Below the pieces are notes generated by a model. That model was given only the letters and a program-made list of their open reading frames with translations. It made no database searches and was not told the origin of the DNA. Positions 25,901-33,845 of a DNA stretch of 64,000 nt are shown here, piece by piece. Positions within the stretch are counted from its first letter, which is position 1. Each line of letters starts with the position of its first letter. The translations under genes and the position numbers were made by a program. The stretch is from Streptomyces huiliensis. Its GTDB lineage: Bacteria > Actinomycetota > Actinomycetes > Streptomycetales > Streptomycetaceae. The stretch is taken from positions 16,571-80,570 of the forward strand of contig NZ_JAIQLH010000055.1 in assembly GCF_020037025.1 (NCBI RefSeq), read 5' to 3'.

Positions 25901-27799
25901 GCGCGGGCCGTAGGAGTCGAAGCCCTCGTCGAGCACGCTCACGAAGCGGCCGCGGACGTCGGCCTCCCGAATGCCGAGCGTGGTGAGGGCCGCGGACAGC
26001 GACGGATCATCGGAGAGGGCCCGGTCCACGTAGACGAGCGACTCCCGCAGGCCGTCGTCGTCGGCGCGTCGGAAGACCCGGCCCGGCACGGGGGCGACCA
26101 TGCCGTGCTCCTCCGTGAGCACGATCCTGGCCTTGCGGGCCTCGGCGGCACAGTCGGCATCCGACTCGATCATGTCGGCGACGATCCGGATCGCGGTCTC
26201 GGAAGCCTTGGCGGTGCCGTCGGAGACCAACGCCTCCAGCCACTCGCGGACATCGGCCCGCTGCTGCTTGGTCCGTTCCAGGATGTGCCCGACCTTGCCG
26301 GAGCGCAGGGTCGTGGCTTCGACGGACGGGTGCAACCAGTCCTTGGGACGGCCGGAGTACGCGTGCCACTGCCGCAACCAGCGGTTGGTCGCGGTCAAGT
26401 CCTTGGACAGGTCGGGGTGGACGCGCAGTTCGCGGGGGTCCCGCAGCACGCCGTCCTGGTCGGGCAGCGACGGACGCTGTGCCGCCGTCTCCCAGATCTG
26501 CTCCAGCAAGTGGCGGTCGGCCCAACTGATGGCCTCCCTGGCACGACCGGGCAGCAGGGGCAGGTACGCGGCGGGGTCCTCCGCGGGCGCCAACGCGGGC
26601 AGGGAGTCCACCACCAGCCGGGCCGCGACCTGGATCATCTCCGCGTTGAAGGGGGAGGCGTCGAGCAGGTTCTGTCGGTCCTCGTTGGTCTTCCAGGCGC
26701 CGTTGAGGATGCCGGTGAGCGACATCTCGTACTTGCTGGGGAAGTACGCCCAGAACTGCCCGCGCCGGCGCGGGCCGACGGGGCTGAGCAGGCCGCTCTC
26801 CTCTCGCTTGTAGGCGGGCACGGCCCAGGCGAGGTCGACGGTCAGACGTCCGTGCAGCTCGCCCGCGTCGCGTCGAGCGGCTTCGGTCGGCTCGTGACTG
26901 TGGGTGAAGACCTGCCACTGGGAGGCGACCGGCGGCCTGCCGACCCGCTCTTCGTGGATCGTGCACAGGGTGCCGTCCTGCTCGGCGCGGAGCACCCGGC
27001 GGGCGATCGGGCGGGGCCGGCGATCCTCCAGGACCACCTGACCCACGTGCGAGGAGAACAGGTGGAAGCCGGACGGGAACTCGTCACGGGCCTCGTGGCC
27101 CGCCCCGCCCTGATGTCCGTGCATGTCCTTGCCCAGCCGGTCGGCGGCGCCACGCAGAAGGGGCAGGCGAACCACGGTGGTGGCCCATCCCAGCAACTCG
27201 TCCAGCACCGGGTCCGCGAGGCGTTCGGCCTTCTCGTCCAACTCGCGGGCCATGCGCAGCACGGGCGCCTCGAAGTCGTCTCCGTGCCGCTCGCGTACGC
27301 CGGGCACGTTCCGGATCAGCTCGTACGACCAGGCCCGGTCGAAGCCGAAACTGCCGCTGCTGCTGAAGAACTCGGGGGTGTCGGTCACCACCAGGACGGA
27401 CTTCACGCCGACACCGAACCGGCCGATCTGCCCGCCGCGCTTGCGCGACATGCTCATCCGCAAGATGGTTTCCGCGCCCTCGGGGGTCACCGCCTGCCCC
27501 TGGTTGGCGCAGTACAGATGGGTGTCGGTGAGCACCACGTGGATCCGCCCGCCGGGGTCGTCACGAATCTCGTCGGCGGCGTTCTGGACCAGCTCGAAGA
27601 GCTGACGGTCGCCGTACCCGCCCTGGGTGATACGGCGTTCGCCGTTGGCGTGCTCGGGGATCAGGCCCGGGTCGACGCGGTAGGTCTCCAGAACGCGAAG
27701 GGACTGCTCGACGACGGTACGGATCACGGAGGACTGCGGGTCGGCCACGGAGGGTTCCACTTCCGGATGAAGGGCGGACAAGGGCATCTGACGGTCCAT
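22991..27799 (-). CDS. Sacsin/Hsp90-type ATPase fused to SF2 helicase
   Basis: A 1602-residue fusion. The N-terminus is a GHKL ATPase of sacsin type: FELVQNAADEIRD (Glu69, Asn73, Asp76), a degenerate G1 loop CANQGQ where DxGxG is expected, and GGQIGRFGVGVKSV (about 122-134). About 1000 residues of largely helical, unrecognised sequence follow. The C-terminal 380 residues are an SF2 helicase: LSLPTGAGKTRVTAEA (about 1231-1238), VVVDEAHVATSPRY (1338-1341), LLGLTATPFRGH, YGVLTQGFDAP and QQMIGRGLRGP. The ATG is four bases after the stop of the small upstream ORF, which supports coupling. No nuclease motif is apparent. Confidence 0.83.
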   Translation of the reverse strand: MDRQMPLSALHPEVEPSVADPQSSVIRTVVEQSLRVLETYRVDPGLIPEHANGERRITQGGYGDRQLFELVQNAADEIRDDPGGRIHVVLTDTHLYCANQGQAVTPEGAETILRMSMSRKRGGQIGRFGVGVKSVLVVTDTPEFFSSSGSFGFDRAWSYELIRNVPGVRERHGDDFEAPVLRMARELDEKAERLADPVLDELLGWATTVVRLPLLRGAADRLGKDMHGHQGGAGHEARDEFPSGFHLFSSHVGQVVLEDRRPRPIARRVLRAEQDGTLCTIHEERVGRPPVASQWQVFTHSHEPTEAARRDAGELHGRLTVDLAWAVPAYKREESGLLSPVGPRRRGQFWAYFPSKYEMSLTGILNGAWKTNEDRQNLLDASPFNAEMIQVAARLVVDSLPALAPAEDPAAYLPLLPGRAREAISWADRHLLEQIWETAAQRPSLPDQDGVLRDPRELRVHPDLSKDLTATNRWLRQWHAYSGRPKDWLHPSVEATTLRSGKVGHILERTKQQRADVREWLEALVSDGTAKASETAIRIVADMIESDADCAAEARKARIVLTEEHGMVAPVPGRVFRRADDDGLRESLVYVDRALSDDPSLSAALTTLGIREADVRGRFVSVLDEGFDSYGPREWTRFWDLFHQAGASVVGHELVKRVPAPMETLMVRTADGQFRVLRDCMVPGAVVTAQSDPGVAVDMEFHSDDTGFFREVGLRDRPTVGHRPEREPWFEEYREAMHTAYCRKLDDRASRPTLARTKIEGAAVGGPLHLLPRLSDEARAAFLRLLPEEGLIENWTLQIGAQVSTRQSAPSPIRWMLAHHGRVATSQGVKPLKEAVGPQLSEYGDVLPVASISAEKARKLKLADSVEKVRPQQWEQLLEKLLESEDDAFVGSTYALLTRLGIDFPEDSLTRCRIGDAWETREDGEIAVAASAEEYRSLRAERVPALLMPDRESAELMVETWGMLRHKDVVSHETRHESTVDAVPLTEEFPTLRQRMGSSAGTYTLLRCSSLEEVVKTPHGVRAKTLESARQGNVIKVLDSLDRLGTLRAVDRELGLRLGEAGCRAVLEAQTRQEQDEKIRSALKAIREAEDVTAKLELLIGAEALCERLPAGLMDAERQESDGQEPSGRRIAQMAFNAHGDTILKTHNRDIQERFPNAPSSYTGGSAAVSFVADLGLPAPFAGYRAPTLDQSLTVDGPRDFPRLHDYQERLALNIFEMLDRLAPQRAMLSLPTGAGKTRVTAEAVIRWVKQAGELRGPILWIAQTEELCEQAVQSWKFVWEKAGAQTRLTINRLWTSNEAAPVVDGPQLVVATDAKLQVCLDTDRYAWLRDAALVVVDEAHVATSPRYTKILGLLGLTQRQTERHLLGLTATPFRGHNEEETRRLVNRFGARRLDEGVFPYDDAYGYLQKEGVLAQVEHRELAGGTIELSRQERESAEQLSLLSKAAEQRLADDHDRSLRIVEEVAAMPADWPVLVFATSVEHAKYLAARLKDRGISASSVDATTSDNDRRARIREFRDGRVRVLTNYGVLTQGFDAPATRAVVVARPVYSPNVYQQMIGRGLRGPRNGGKDTCLILNVRDTIRNFDTALAFTRFEHLWGKK

Positions 27800-27803
27800 T
27801 CCG

Positions 27804-28055
27804 TCAGCGGACGATGTGCAGAGTGATCGTGACCGTGGCGACGCGCTGACGGCCTGTCGGGTTCCGCTTCGGACGGCGGCGGTGCTTCGGGGCCGTGTGG
27901 CCGAGCAGGACGTCCCGATAGGAGGCGACCATGCCGTGATCGAGCCCGCCCATGAGACCGAGGTATGCCGCCTGAGCCGCGGGGTCGTCGGCCAGTTCGT
28001 CGTACGAGCGGACGATGGCGCGCATCTCGTCAAGCGGGGTCTTCTTCGAGGGCAC
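27804..28055 (-). CDS. Small unknown protein heading the helicase operon
   Basis: An 83-residue protein if started at the GTG giving MPSKKTPLDEMRAIVRSY; an upstream GTG would give 95 residues. It has a helical first half (DEMRAIVRSYDELADDPAAQ, AYLGLMGGLDHGMVASYRDV) and a very basic second half (APKHRRRPKRNPTGRQR) ending in a short strand VATVTITLHIVR. Its stop is four bases before the ATG of the sacsin-helicase, so it is the likely first cistron. I recognise no family. The basic patch could bind nucleic acid or anchor a complex. Ribosome-site evidence for either start is weak. Confidence 0.55.
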   Translation of the reverse strand: MPSKKTPLDEMRAIVRSYDELADDPAAQAAYLGLMGGLDHGMVASYRDVLLGHTAPKHRRRPKRNPTGRQRVATVTITLHIVR

Positions 28056-28164
28056 TGGGGTACCTGCGCTTTCGCTTTCGCGGGAGTTCACGAGGAACAC
28101 AAGGAAATGGTGCGATGCGGTGCGGTGGGGGAATCCGGTTCGCGCGGGCGATCCGGTCGAAAGA

Positions 28165-28180
28165 AGGCACAACTGTGCCT
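28165..28180. promoter_or_regulatory. Perfect dyad, candidate operator
   Basis: AGGCACA-AC-TGTGCCT, 7-bp arms with a 2-base centre, on the side nearer the minus-strand operon. Confidence 0.45.
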
Positions 28181-28304
28181 GGGAAGGCAGTTGACCCAAC
28201 TTGCCGGTGGGGCGACTGAGATGAAACCCAATCACGAAACGCTTCCGAAAGGCAAGGGGCAGGCTCCCGGTCGAAATCGACGACAGCCCGGCGGATTTAC
28301 GGCG

Positions 28305-28321
28305 CATTTCGTCGCGAAATG
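28305..28321. promoter_or_regulatory. Perfect dyad, candidate operator
   Basis: CATTTCG-TCG-CGAAATG, 7-bp arms with a 3-base centre, in the middle of the divergent region. Confidence 0.45.
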
Positions 28322-28384
28322 GGGCGGAATTGCAAGCTCCGCTTTTCACCACCACGAAGGGCTCCCCCAACGAGGCCCTCACCT

Positions 28385-28401
28385 GTCAAAGCCCGTTTGA
28401 C
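28385..28401. promoter_or_regulatory. Perfect dyad overlapping a -35-like TTGACG
   Basis: GTCAAA-N5-TTTGAC, with a further GTCAA half-site about 30 bases on. It overlaps the TTGACG hexamer, so a bound repressor would block the plus-strand operon; autoregulation by the HTH-ATPase is the simplest guess. Confidence 0.5.
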
Positions 28402-28476
28402 GTGATCTCCGGCCCGTCAACAGCGGTGCGGTACGGTGGCTCTCACCCAAGGGCATCGATCGGAAGCAGGTGGGAC

Positions 28477-30612
28477 GTGGAGGCGGCTGAGGACTTCGGC
28501 CCCTGGCTGGCACGCCAGCTCAGGAACGCCGGGAAGAGCCAGACCGACCTGGCCGTGGAACTGGGCATGACCCGAGCCGCCGTCTCCGCCTGGATCGTCG
28601 GCCGTTCCGTGCCCCGGGACGAGACGATCCGGCGTATCGCGGAGCTGCTCCACACCGACCTGGAGACCATCCATACCCGCAGCGCCGACGCCCAACTCGG
28701 GCTGCCCGTCTCGTGGTACCACCGGCCGGCCCACGACGACGGCGGGCGCGAGTACGGCAACGCCGCCGCGTTCGCCTTCGAGGCCGACGTCTCGGTGCTC
28801 GCCCGAGAGGCGACCCAGAACAGCCTGGACGCGCGCCTCGACCCCAGCCGACCCGTGCGGGTCCGATACACCCTGCACGAACTCACCGGCGAGGCTCTCG
28901 CCCGCTTCCGCGAGGCCGTCGACTGGGAACGGCTGCTCCCGCACTACGACGCGCTCACCGCCGACGGCGGCCGACAGGACAAGGTCTCGCGCACGATCGC
29001 GGCCGGACTGCGGGACATGTACCAGCGGGATCGCCTGGTGCTGCTCCGCGTCGAGGACTACAACGCCACGGGCCTCACCGGCGACGACTACGGCGACGGG
29101 CTCTTCGCCGCGGTTGTACGCCGACAGCTCGACAGTCAGAAGAAGGACTCCGGCGCGGGCGGATCCTACGGCCTCGGGAAGGCCACGCTCTGGGCCACCA
29201 GTCGCCTCGGCCTCGTGCTGATCAACTCCACCCTCTCCGAGCCCCACGAAGGGCGCACCGAACGTCGTCTGATCGGCCGCCTCGACCTCCCCTGGCGCGA
29301 GGTCGACGGCAGGGAGTTCGCGGGCCCGGCCTGGTTCGGCCGTCCCGACCCGAACGCGAAGTCCAGCGACGTGGCTCGTTCCTGGTGGGCGGACGAGGAG
29401 ACCGTCGAGCGGCTCCACCTCACCCGCGAGAGCGGTGAACCCGGCACGTCCTTCCTCATCGTCGGCGCCCACGACGTCGCCAGCCTGGCGCCCGTCACCG
29501 GCGACGAGGACAGTGTCGAAGACGACGACTCCGTCCAGCGGATGCACGCCCGACTCAAGGACGCACTCGGCCGCAACTTCTGGGCCGCGATGACCGAAGG
29601 CGGCGGCCACGAGGCGCACCTGAAGGCGTCCGTTCGCACGTACCGCAACGGCGCAATCCTGATCCCCGAGGAGATCGTGGATCCGGCCGACACCCAGCCG
29701 TCCCGTACCCGCGCCTTGCGCGCCTTCCTGGAGGGTGACACTGTCGATCGCCTCACCGCTCGGGGCCAGGTCGCGCGCGCGACCGTGCGCCTGAGCGTGC
29801 CCCTGCGGGGCGGCGAGGTGCGCAGCGGCGTGCCCCACGAGGCCGTGGTCCTGGTCACCAACGCCGAGGACGATGTCGAGGGTCGCCCCAACCGGCTGGT
29901 CTCGATGCGGGGCAATCGCATGACCGTCAAGAACAGCAGTGTCCCCAACATCCCGATCGGCACCAATCCGTTCCAGGCCGTCCTGCTCGTCGGTCGCGCC
30001 GCAGGCCCCGACGCCCCCGGCGCCGAGGCCGCCGAGGAGTTCCTCCGCGCCTCCGAGCCTCCCGAGCACAACAAGTGGGGCCAGACCGAGGAACTCCGGC
30101 TCGCCTACTCGCCGGCCGCCCACCGCCGCATCGCCACCCTGACCACCCTCGCCAACCAGGCGGTACGCGACCTCGTCGCCGTTCCCCGGGCCAAACGCCG
30201 CAACGGCGGGGAGGCGAAGATCGCGAGCCGTCTCAAGGTGGGCGGCACCACGAAGAAGGCCCGCCCCTCCGGCACCGCGATGCCCGAACTGGACAACGTC
30301 GACGCACTGATCGACGAGACGGGGGCCTGGTCGGTCACCGTCGACCTGCGCGTCGCGTCGAACGTCGACACGGATCGTCCGATCACACCGGTCGCCAAGT
30401 TCGACGTGCGCTCCGGGCCCCGTCCCGCCGCGCCCTGGAAGGAACTCGTCGCCATCAGCGGCTGCGCGGTCGTCGACGGGGCGCTGCGCCTGACTCCCGG
30501 CAGCCGCAAGGCCGCCTTCCGCGGTGTCACCGACGTGTCGCGCCACCCCGTCCGGGCCCAACTCACCGGACTCGTCGTCGAACTGCGCAGTGGGAAGGGA
30601 GAGCAGGCGTGA
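28477..30612 (+). CDS. HTH-GHKL (Hsp90-like) ATPase
   Basis: A 711-residue protein joining a DNA-binding and an ATPase module. Residues about 12-60 form an XRE-type helix-turn-helix (KSQTDLAVELGMTRAAVSAW). The GHKL ATPase follows: AREATQNSLDAR (Glu111, Asn115, Asp118), a G1-like VEDYNATGLTGDDYGDGLF (Asp194, Gly199) and GAGGSYGLGKATLWATS (226-235). The remaining 470 residues contain beta-rich segments but no motif I can name. The GTG start was chosen at an AGGTGGG ribosome site right before the HTH. Its stop overlaps the GTG of the next gene (GTGA). An ATPase with its own operator-type HTH could combine sensing and autoregulation. Confidence 0.82.
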   Translation: MEAAEDFGPWLARQLRNAGKSQTDLAVELGMTRAAVSAWIVGRSVPRDETIRRIAELLHTDLETIHTRSADAQLGLPVSWYHRPAHDDGGREYGNAAAFAFEADVSVLAREATQNSLDARLDPSRPVRVRYTLHELTGEALARFREAVDWERLLPHYDALTADGGRQDKVSRTIAAGLRDMYQRDRLVLLRVEDYNATGLTGDDYGDGLFAAVVRRQLDSQKKDSGAGGSYGLGKATLWATSRLGLVLINSTLSEPHEGRTERRLIGRLDLPWREVDGREFAGPAWFGRPDPNAKSSDVARSWWADEETVERLHLTRESGEPGTSFLIVGAHDVASLAPVTGDEDSVEDDDSVQRMHARLKDALGRNFWAAMTEGGGHEAHLKASVRTYRNGAILIPEEIVDPADTQPSRTRALRAFLEGDTVDRLTARGQVARATVRLSVPLRGGEVRSGVPHEAVVLVTNAEDDVEGRPNRLVSMRGNRMTVKNSSVPNIPIGTNPFQAVLLVGRAAGPDAPGAEAAEEFLRASEPPEHNKWGQTEELRLAYSPAAHRRIATLTTLANQAVRDLVAVPRAKRRNGGEAKIASRLKVGGTTKKARPSGTAMPELDNVDALIDETGAWSVTVDLRVASNVDTDRPITPVAKFDVRSGPRPAAPWKELVAISGCAVVDGALRLTPGSRKAAFRGVTDVSRHPVRAQLTGLVVELRSGKGEQA

Positions 30613-31613
30613 AGGTCTACCCCTACCGACGGCTCACCGGCAACGTCTCCTGGCGCGTCGACAGCGCGCAACTCAAGACCGAGGGCGAGCCCTGGGAGGA
30701 CGTGGAGAGCAAGTACGTCTCCACCGTCGAGCGAGTCGTGGCCCTCGGACCGAACGACGACCGCCCCGACTGGACACAGGCGCGGCTCCGCCTCTCGGCG
30801 AACCTGCCGGCCAAGGCGGTGGACGGCGGCAGCCCCTGGCAGGACGTCAAGGTCGTCGCGGTGCTCACCGAACGGGCCACCAATACCCGGACGGCCGTGG
30901 AGCTGTCTCCGATCGCCACCGACGGCCGCGAACTGACCGGCGAGCTGTACCTCCATCGATGCGACCTCCTCGACCGCGCCACCTTGGCCGTCCATGTCGT
31001 CGCCACCGTGGGCGGCGTGCGCGGCCGAGTGATCGCCACCACCGACGCGGAGTGGTTCGTCGACGTCATCGAGACCGCGCCCTCCCTCGCCCGTGAACTC
31101 GACGTCAAGTTGGTCGGCTTCGAGTCCGGCGCGAGCCGGCTGCGGCGCTTCAAGGACTCCCCCTGGGTGGTCGACACCACCGGCAGAATCCCCGCCGTAC
31201 GCGTCAACACCGACTTCGACGGGCTCGAGGGCCTGATGGGCGGTGAAGGCGGCAACGGCGCGGAGAAGACGGTCCGGGAACTCCTCCTCACCCAGATGTG
31301 CTCCGAGGTCTGGACCGCCGTCTTCCACTCCGCCGTCGGCGACCTGGAGATCGAGGAGGACGGCACGCCCCTGTTCCCGCACGGGTGGCAGGGCGAGGTG
31401 CTCCGCGCGATGCTCCCTGACATCCACCCCGATCGCGATCCCGAGGACGCCCTTCGCGAGATCCACGCGGCGCGCACCGGAACCTCCGCCACGGGCTGGG
31501 GAGAACTCCAACCCCGGATCCACTTCGCCGCCTCGAAGCGCGCGGGCGTCCCCCGGACGCTCTCCACGACCATCCGCGACCTGGAACGCCTCACGCAGGG
31601 GGACGACGCATGA
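30609..31613 (+). CDS. Unknown 334-residue protein, middle gene of the HTH-ATPase operon
   Basis: A protein of 334 residues starting at a GTG that overlaps the ATPase stop. It begins MKVYPYRRLTGNVSWRVDSA. The first 190 residues alternate short strands (LRLSANLPAKAV, VKVVAVLTERATNTRTAVEL, LAVHVVATVGGVRG), suggesting a beta-sandwich. The C-terminal part is helical (EKTVRELLLTQMCSEVWTAV, LSTTIRDLERLTQ). No nuclease, methylase or ATPase motif is visible. It is always sandwiched by coupling overlaps (GTGA before, ATGA after), so it should be made stoichiometrically with its neighbours. I do not recognise the family. Confidence 0.75.
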   Translation: MKVYPYRRLTGNVSWRVDSAQLKTEGEPWEDVESKYVSTVERVVALGPNDDRPDWTQARLRLSANLPAKAVDGGSPWQDVKVVAVLTERATNTRTAVELSPIATDGRELTGELYLHRCDLLDRATLAVHVVATVGGVRGRVIATTDAEWFVDVIETAPSLARELDVKLVGFESGASRLRRFKDSPWVVDTTGRIPAVRVNTDFDGLEGLMGGEGGNGAEKTVRELLLTQMCSEVWTAVFHSAVGDLEIEEDGTPLFPHGWQGEVLRAMLPDIHPDRDPEDALREIHAARTGTSATGWGELQPRIHFAASKRAGVPRTLSTTIRDLERLTQGDDA

Positions 31614-32503
31614 CCGACCGGCCCAGTTACCTCCCGGAGCACCTCGGGCTGCTTCCCAACGCCGAGGCGGCGGAATTCCTCACCGAAGGGCTGCTCGCCG
31701 GTCGCGAGGACACACCGAGCCTCAAACTCAATCGGGTCACCGAGCCGCTGCCGTACACCGACCGGCGCGGCGAACTGCGGCCCGTCCGCGACCTGGTCGA
31801 GGACGCCATGGCCTACTGCCGGGCCGGCGGGCTCAAGGCCACCCAGGCCGACGCCTGGCTCGCCCCACGCCTGCACGCCGCGCTCCGACTCACCCGCCGA
31901 GAGGCCGCCGACCCCGGTTTCTGGAACTACCTGGCTCTCGGGGTGGCCCCGGACTACGTGGTCTGGCGGCACCTGTCGGACGCCAAAGTGGCGGCCGACC
32001 GGTTCCGCGGGCAGTACCACAAGCAGGCCTTCGCCCGCCTGTGGTGGGCGGCCGAGCTCTTCCGCGATGGCTCGGACTACTCCCCCGTCGTCACGGCCTG
32101 CGCCAACCAGGACATCATGAACACCGCCCTGCGCATGTCGGTGATCAACCACCGACCCACCGCTCAAGCGATCGTCCGGCTGGTCGCGAAGGGCGTGATC
32201 ACCACCGGCCGCGAGGTCAACGCCCTCATGGGAGCCGTCAACGCATCGGCGGCGACCCTGATGTACGACGTGATCGCCCCCGACGTCGAGCGCGAGTCCC
32301 GCCCGCTCCTCGACTGGATCGCCGAGGCCGAGCACGCGCGTCAGGTCTCACGGCAGGAGCTCCCGGCCGGCCCCGACGAGGAGCCGACGCCCGAGCTCTC
32401 CGTGAGCGCGCTGGTGGACTACTTCTCGGACCTCTTCGCGGATGCGCCGGTGCGCGGGCGGGACTTGGATTTGGGCTTGGAGGCTGTCGAGGAGACGGAC
32501 TGA
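31610..32503 (+). CDS. DUF6339-like protein
   Basis: A 297-residue, mostly helical protein. Blocks such as WLAPRLHAALRLTRREAAD, FARLWWAAELFRDGSDY and NHRPTAQAIVRLVAKGVIT match my recollection of the actinobacterial DUF6339 family, whose function is unknown to me. The ATG overlaps the previous stop (ATGA). Its last 85 bases overlap, in antisense, the 3' end of the methyltransferase gene on the other strand. Trp- and Tyr-rich helices with an Asp/Glu-rich tail suggest a protein-protein interaction role rather than catalysis, but that is inference. Confidence 0.72.
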   Translation: MTDRPSYLPEHLGLLPNAEAAEFLTEGLLAGREDTPSLKLNRVTEPLPYTDRRGELRPVRDLVEDAMAYCRAGGLKATQADAWLAPRLHAALRLTRREAADPGFWNYLALGVAPDYVVWRHLSDAKVAADRFRGQYHKQAFARLWWAAELFRDGSDYSPVVTACANQDIMNTALRMSVINHRPTAQAIVRLVAKGVITTGREVNALMGAVNASAATLMYDVIAPDVERESRPLLDWIAEAEHARQVSRQELPAGPDEEPTPELSVSALVDYFSDLFADAPVRGRDLDLGLEAVEETD

Positions 32504-33774
32504 GCCTCGGGCTCCGGGCAGTCGGGGCCACAGCCGTCCGGGACACCACACCCCTCCTTGCGGAGGGCCTCGTATTTCGCCGAGCCGACCTCGAGCCCGG
32601 ACCATTTCTCCCGCAGCTTCTCCTCCGGCGGCAGCGGCAGCGCCAGTGCGGCCGCGAGCACGTGCATGCCGAAAAGGGGGGGCACCGCATTGCCCACTTG
32701 CTGCGACTGGTCGCCTCCGGACCACGGGTAATCGGGCGGGAAGGTCTGAAGGATGCCGGCTTCCTTGATTTTCAGGTTGCGTCTGTCCTTCTCGTTGCCG
32801 TTCCGGGGCAGAACGACATTGCGAGAGACTTTGCCCGTGACAGTGAAGGAGGGCTGCCGGTCCGTGCGAACGCCCCGCTTCTTCGGATCACCGCCGCTGC
32901 CGTAATTCGACCTGACCTCGAACGGCCCGCCCGAGTCAAGGGGCCAATGCCCTGTCGCTTCGAAGATCTTCCCCATCGAGACCCAGGAATCAAGCGCCCC
33001 ATCGGCGCCCTCCGCAGGCAAGAGCTGGTCGTCCGGCCCGCCTTGCGTCGGATTGAGCGGCTTGTAGGTGTGATGTGTGGGGGCGGGAAGCGAAGGAGTG
33101 CCGTGTACGGCGAGCCTCGCGATCAGAATCGCACGACGACGGGTCTGAGGGACGCCGTACGCCTCGGTATGCAGCGTCTTGACCTCGGCCACCCGATAGC
33201 GCGCCTTGCCCCCGGCGCCGTCAGGCAAGCCGCTTTCCAGGGCGTCCTTGTAGACGTCCCAAAGCGCCTTGACCGCAGGCACCTGCTCCAAGACGATCAC
33301 GTCGAACGGTCGCCGCTCCCGATTCGGAGAACGGAGAGCCTTGATCGCGTACCGAAGGGGTTCGAGCACCAGAGCAGTTCTGGGATCACCACCCAACTCC
33401 TTCAGCCGGTCGTCGATCTCGCCTTCCCCGGCACCCTCCACCAACGCGTGGACAAGCTCTTCGACTTTGTCCAGAGCCTTGCGCCCCGCGCCGCTGCCGG
33501 CCACCGAGTACGTCTGGCACGGCGGGCCGCCGGCCAGGACGTTCAGTTCCTTGGGCAGTTCCTCGAACCGGTGCCGGCGCACTGCACTGACATCACCGTG
33601 CCAGGTATCGAGCCCCGCCTTGTAACGCGTCTCACAAGCGTCCTTGTCCCACTCGATTCCGAGCGAGGGCACCTCGAGCATGCGCGCAGCCACATCAAGA
33701 CCACCCGGACCGGCGAAAAGGTCCAAAATGTGCGGTTTTGCGAGGAACGAGGATTTTGCGTCCGAGCTGGCCAT
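32419..33774 (-). CDS. DNA (cytosine-5-)-methyltransferase
   Basis: A 451-residue complete C5 methylase. Motif I HILDLFAGPGGLDVAARML, motif IV VLAGGPPCQTYSVAG with nucleophile Cys86, motif VI as VLEQVPAV (Gln in place of Asn of ENV), motif VIII YGVPQTRRRAILIA and motif X QQVGNAVPP are all present. A target-recognition region lies between about 230 and 330. After motif X there is an unusual 70-residue tail with Cys residues (EGCGVPDGCGPDCPEPEAQ) and a basic end. Codon use is visibly less G+C-biased than in the housekeeping genes, a sign of transfer. It is followed in the same direction upstream by Vsr, the usual companion that repairs T:G mismatches from 5mC deamination. Confidence 0.92.
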   Translation of the reverse strand: MASSDAKSSFLAKPHILDLFAGPGGLDVAARMLEVPSLGIEWDKDACETRYKAGLDTWHGDVSAVRRHRFEELPKELNVLAGGPPCQTYSVAGSGAGRKALDKVEELVHALVEGAGEGEIDDRLKELGGDPRTALVLEPLRYAIKALRSPNRERRPFDVIVLEQVPAVKALWDVYKDALESGLPDGAGGKARYRVAEVKTLHTEAYGVPQTRRRAILIARLAVHGTPSLPAPTHHTYKPLNPTQGGPDDQLLPAEGADGALDSWVSMGKIFEATGHWPLDSGGPFEVRSNYGSGGDPKKRGVRTDRQPSFTVTGKVSRNVVLPRNGNEKDRRNLKIKEAGILQTFPPDYPWSGGDQSQQVGNAVPPLFGMHVLAAALALPLPPEEKLREKWSGLEVGSAKYEALRKEGCGVPDGCGPDCPEPEAQSVSSTASKPKSKSRPRTGASAKRSEK

Positions 33775-33845
33775 GTGGCGGAAGTTTAGCCTGCGGTGAT
33801 CGGTCTCATCGACGGCCGCGACACTGGCGTCGCGGCCCGCACAAC

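Larger units (their letters stand above)
28056..28476. promoter_or_regulatory. Divergent control region of the two island operons
   Basis: About 420 bases separate the divergent operons and are less G+C-rich than the genes. The region holds four perfect dyads: 28165-28180, 28270-28281, 28305-28321 and 28385-28401. The plus-strand gene encodes an N-terminal XRE-type helix-turn-helix, a natural candidate for binding here. A TTGACG hexamer at 28397-28402 could be a -35 box, although I could not find a convincing -10 at the right distance. No open frame on either strand looks real here. Confidence 0.6.

Noticed and set aside
28082..28382. N-terminal extension of the small unknown protein to 192 residues
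   Set aside because: It would cover the dyad-rich divergent promoter and its composition is unlike coding sequence; the GTG at 28055 or 28091 is more likely.
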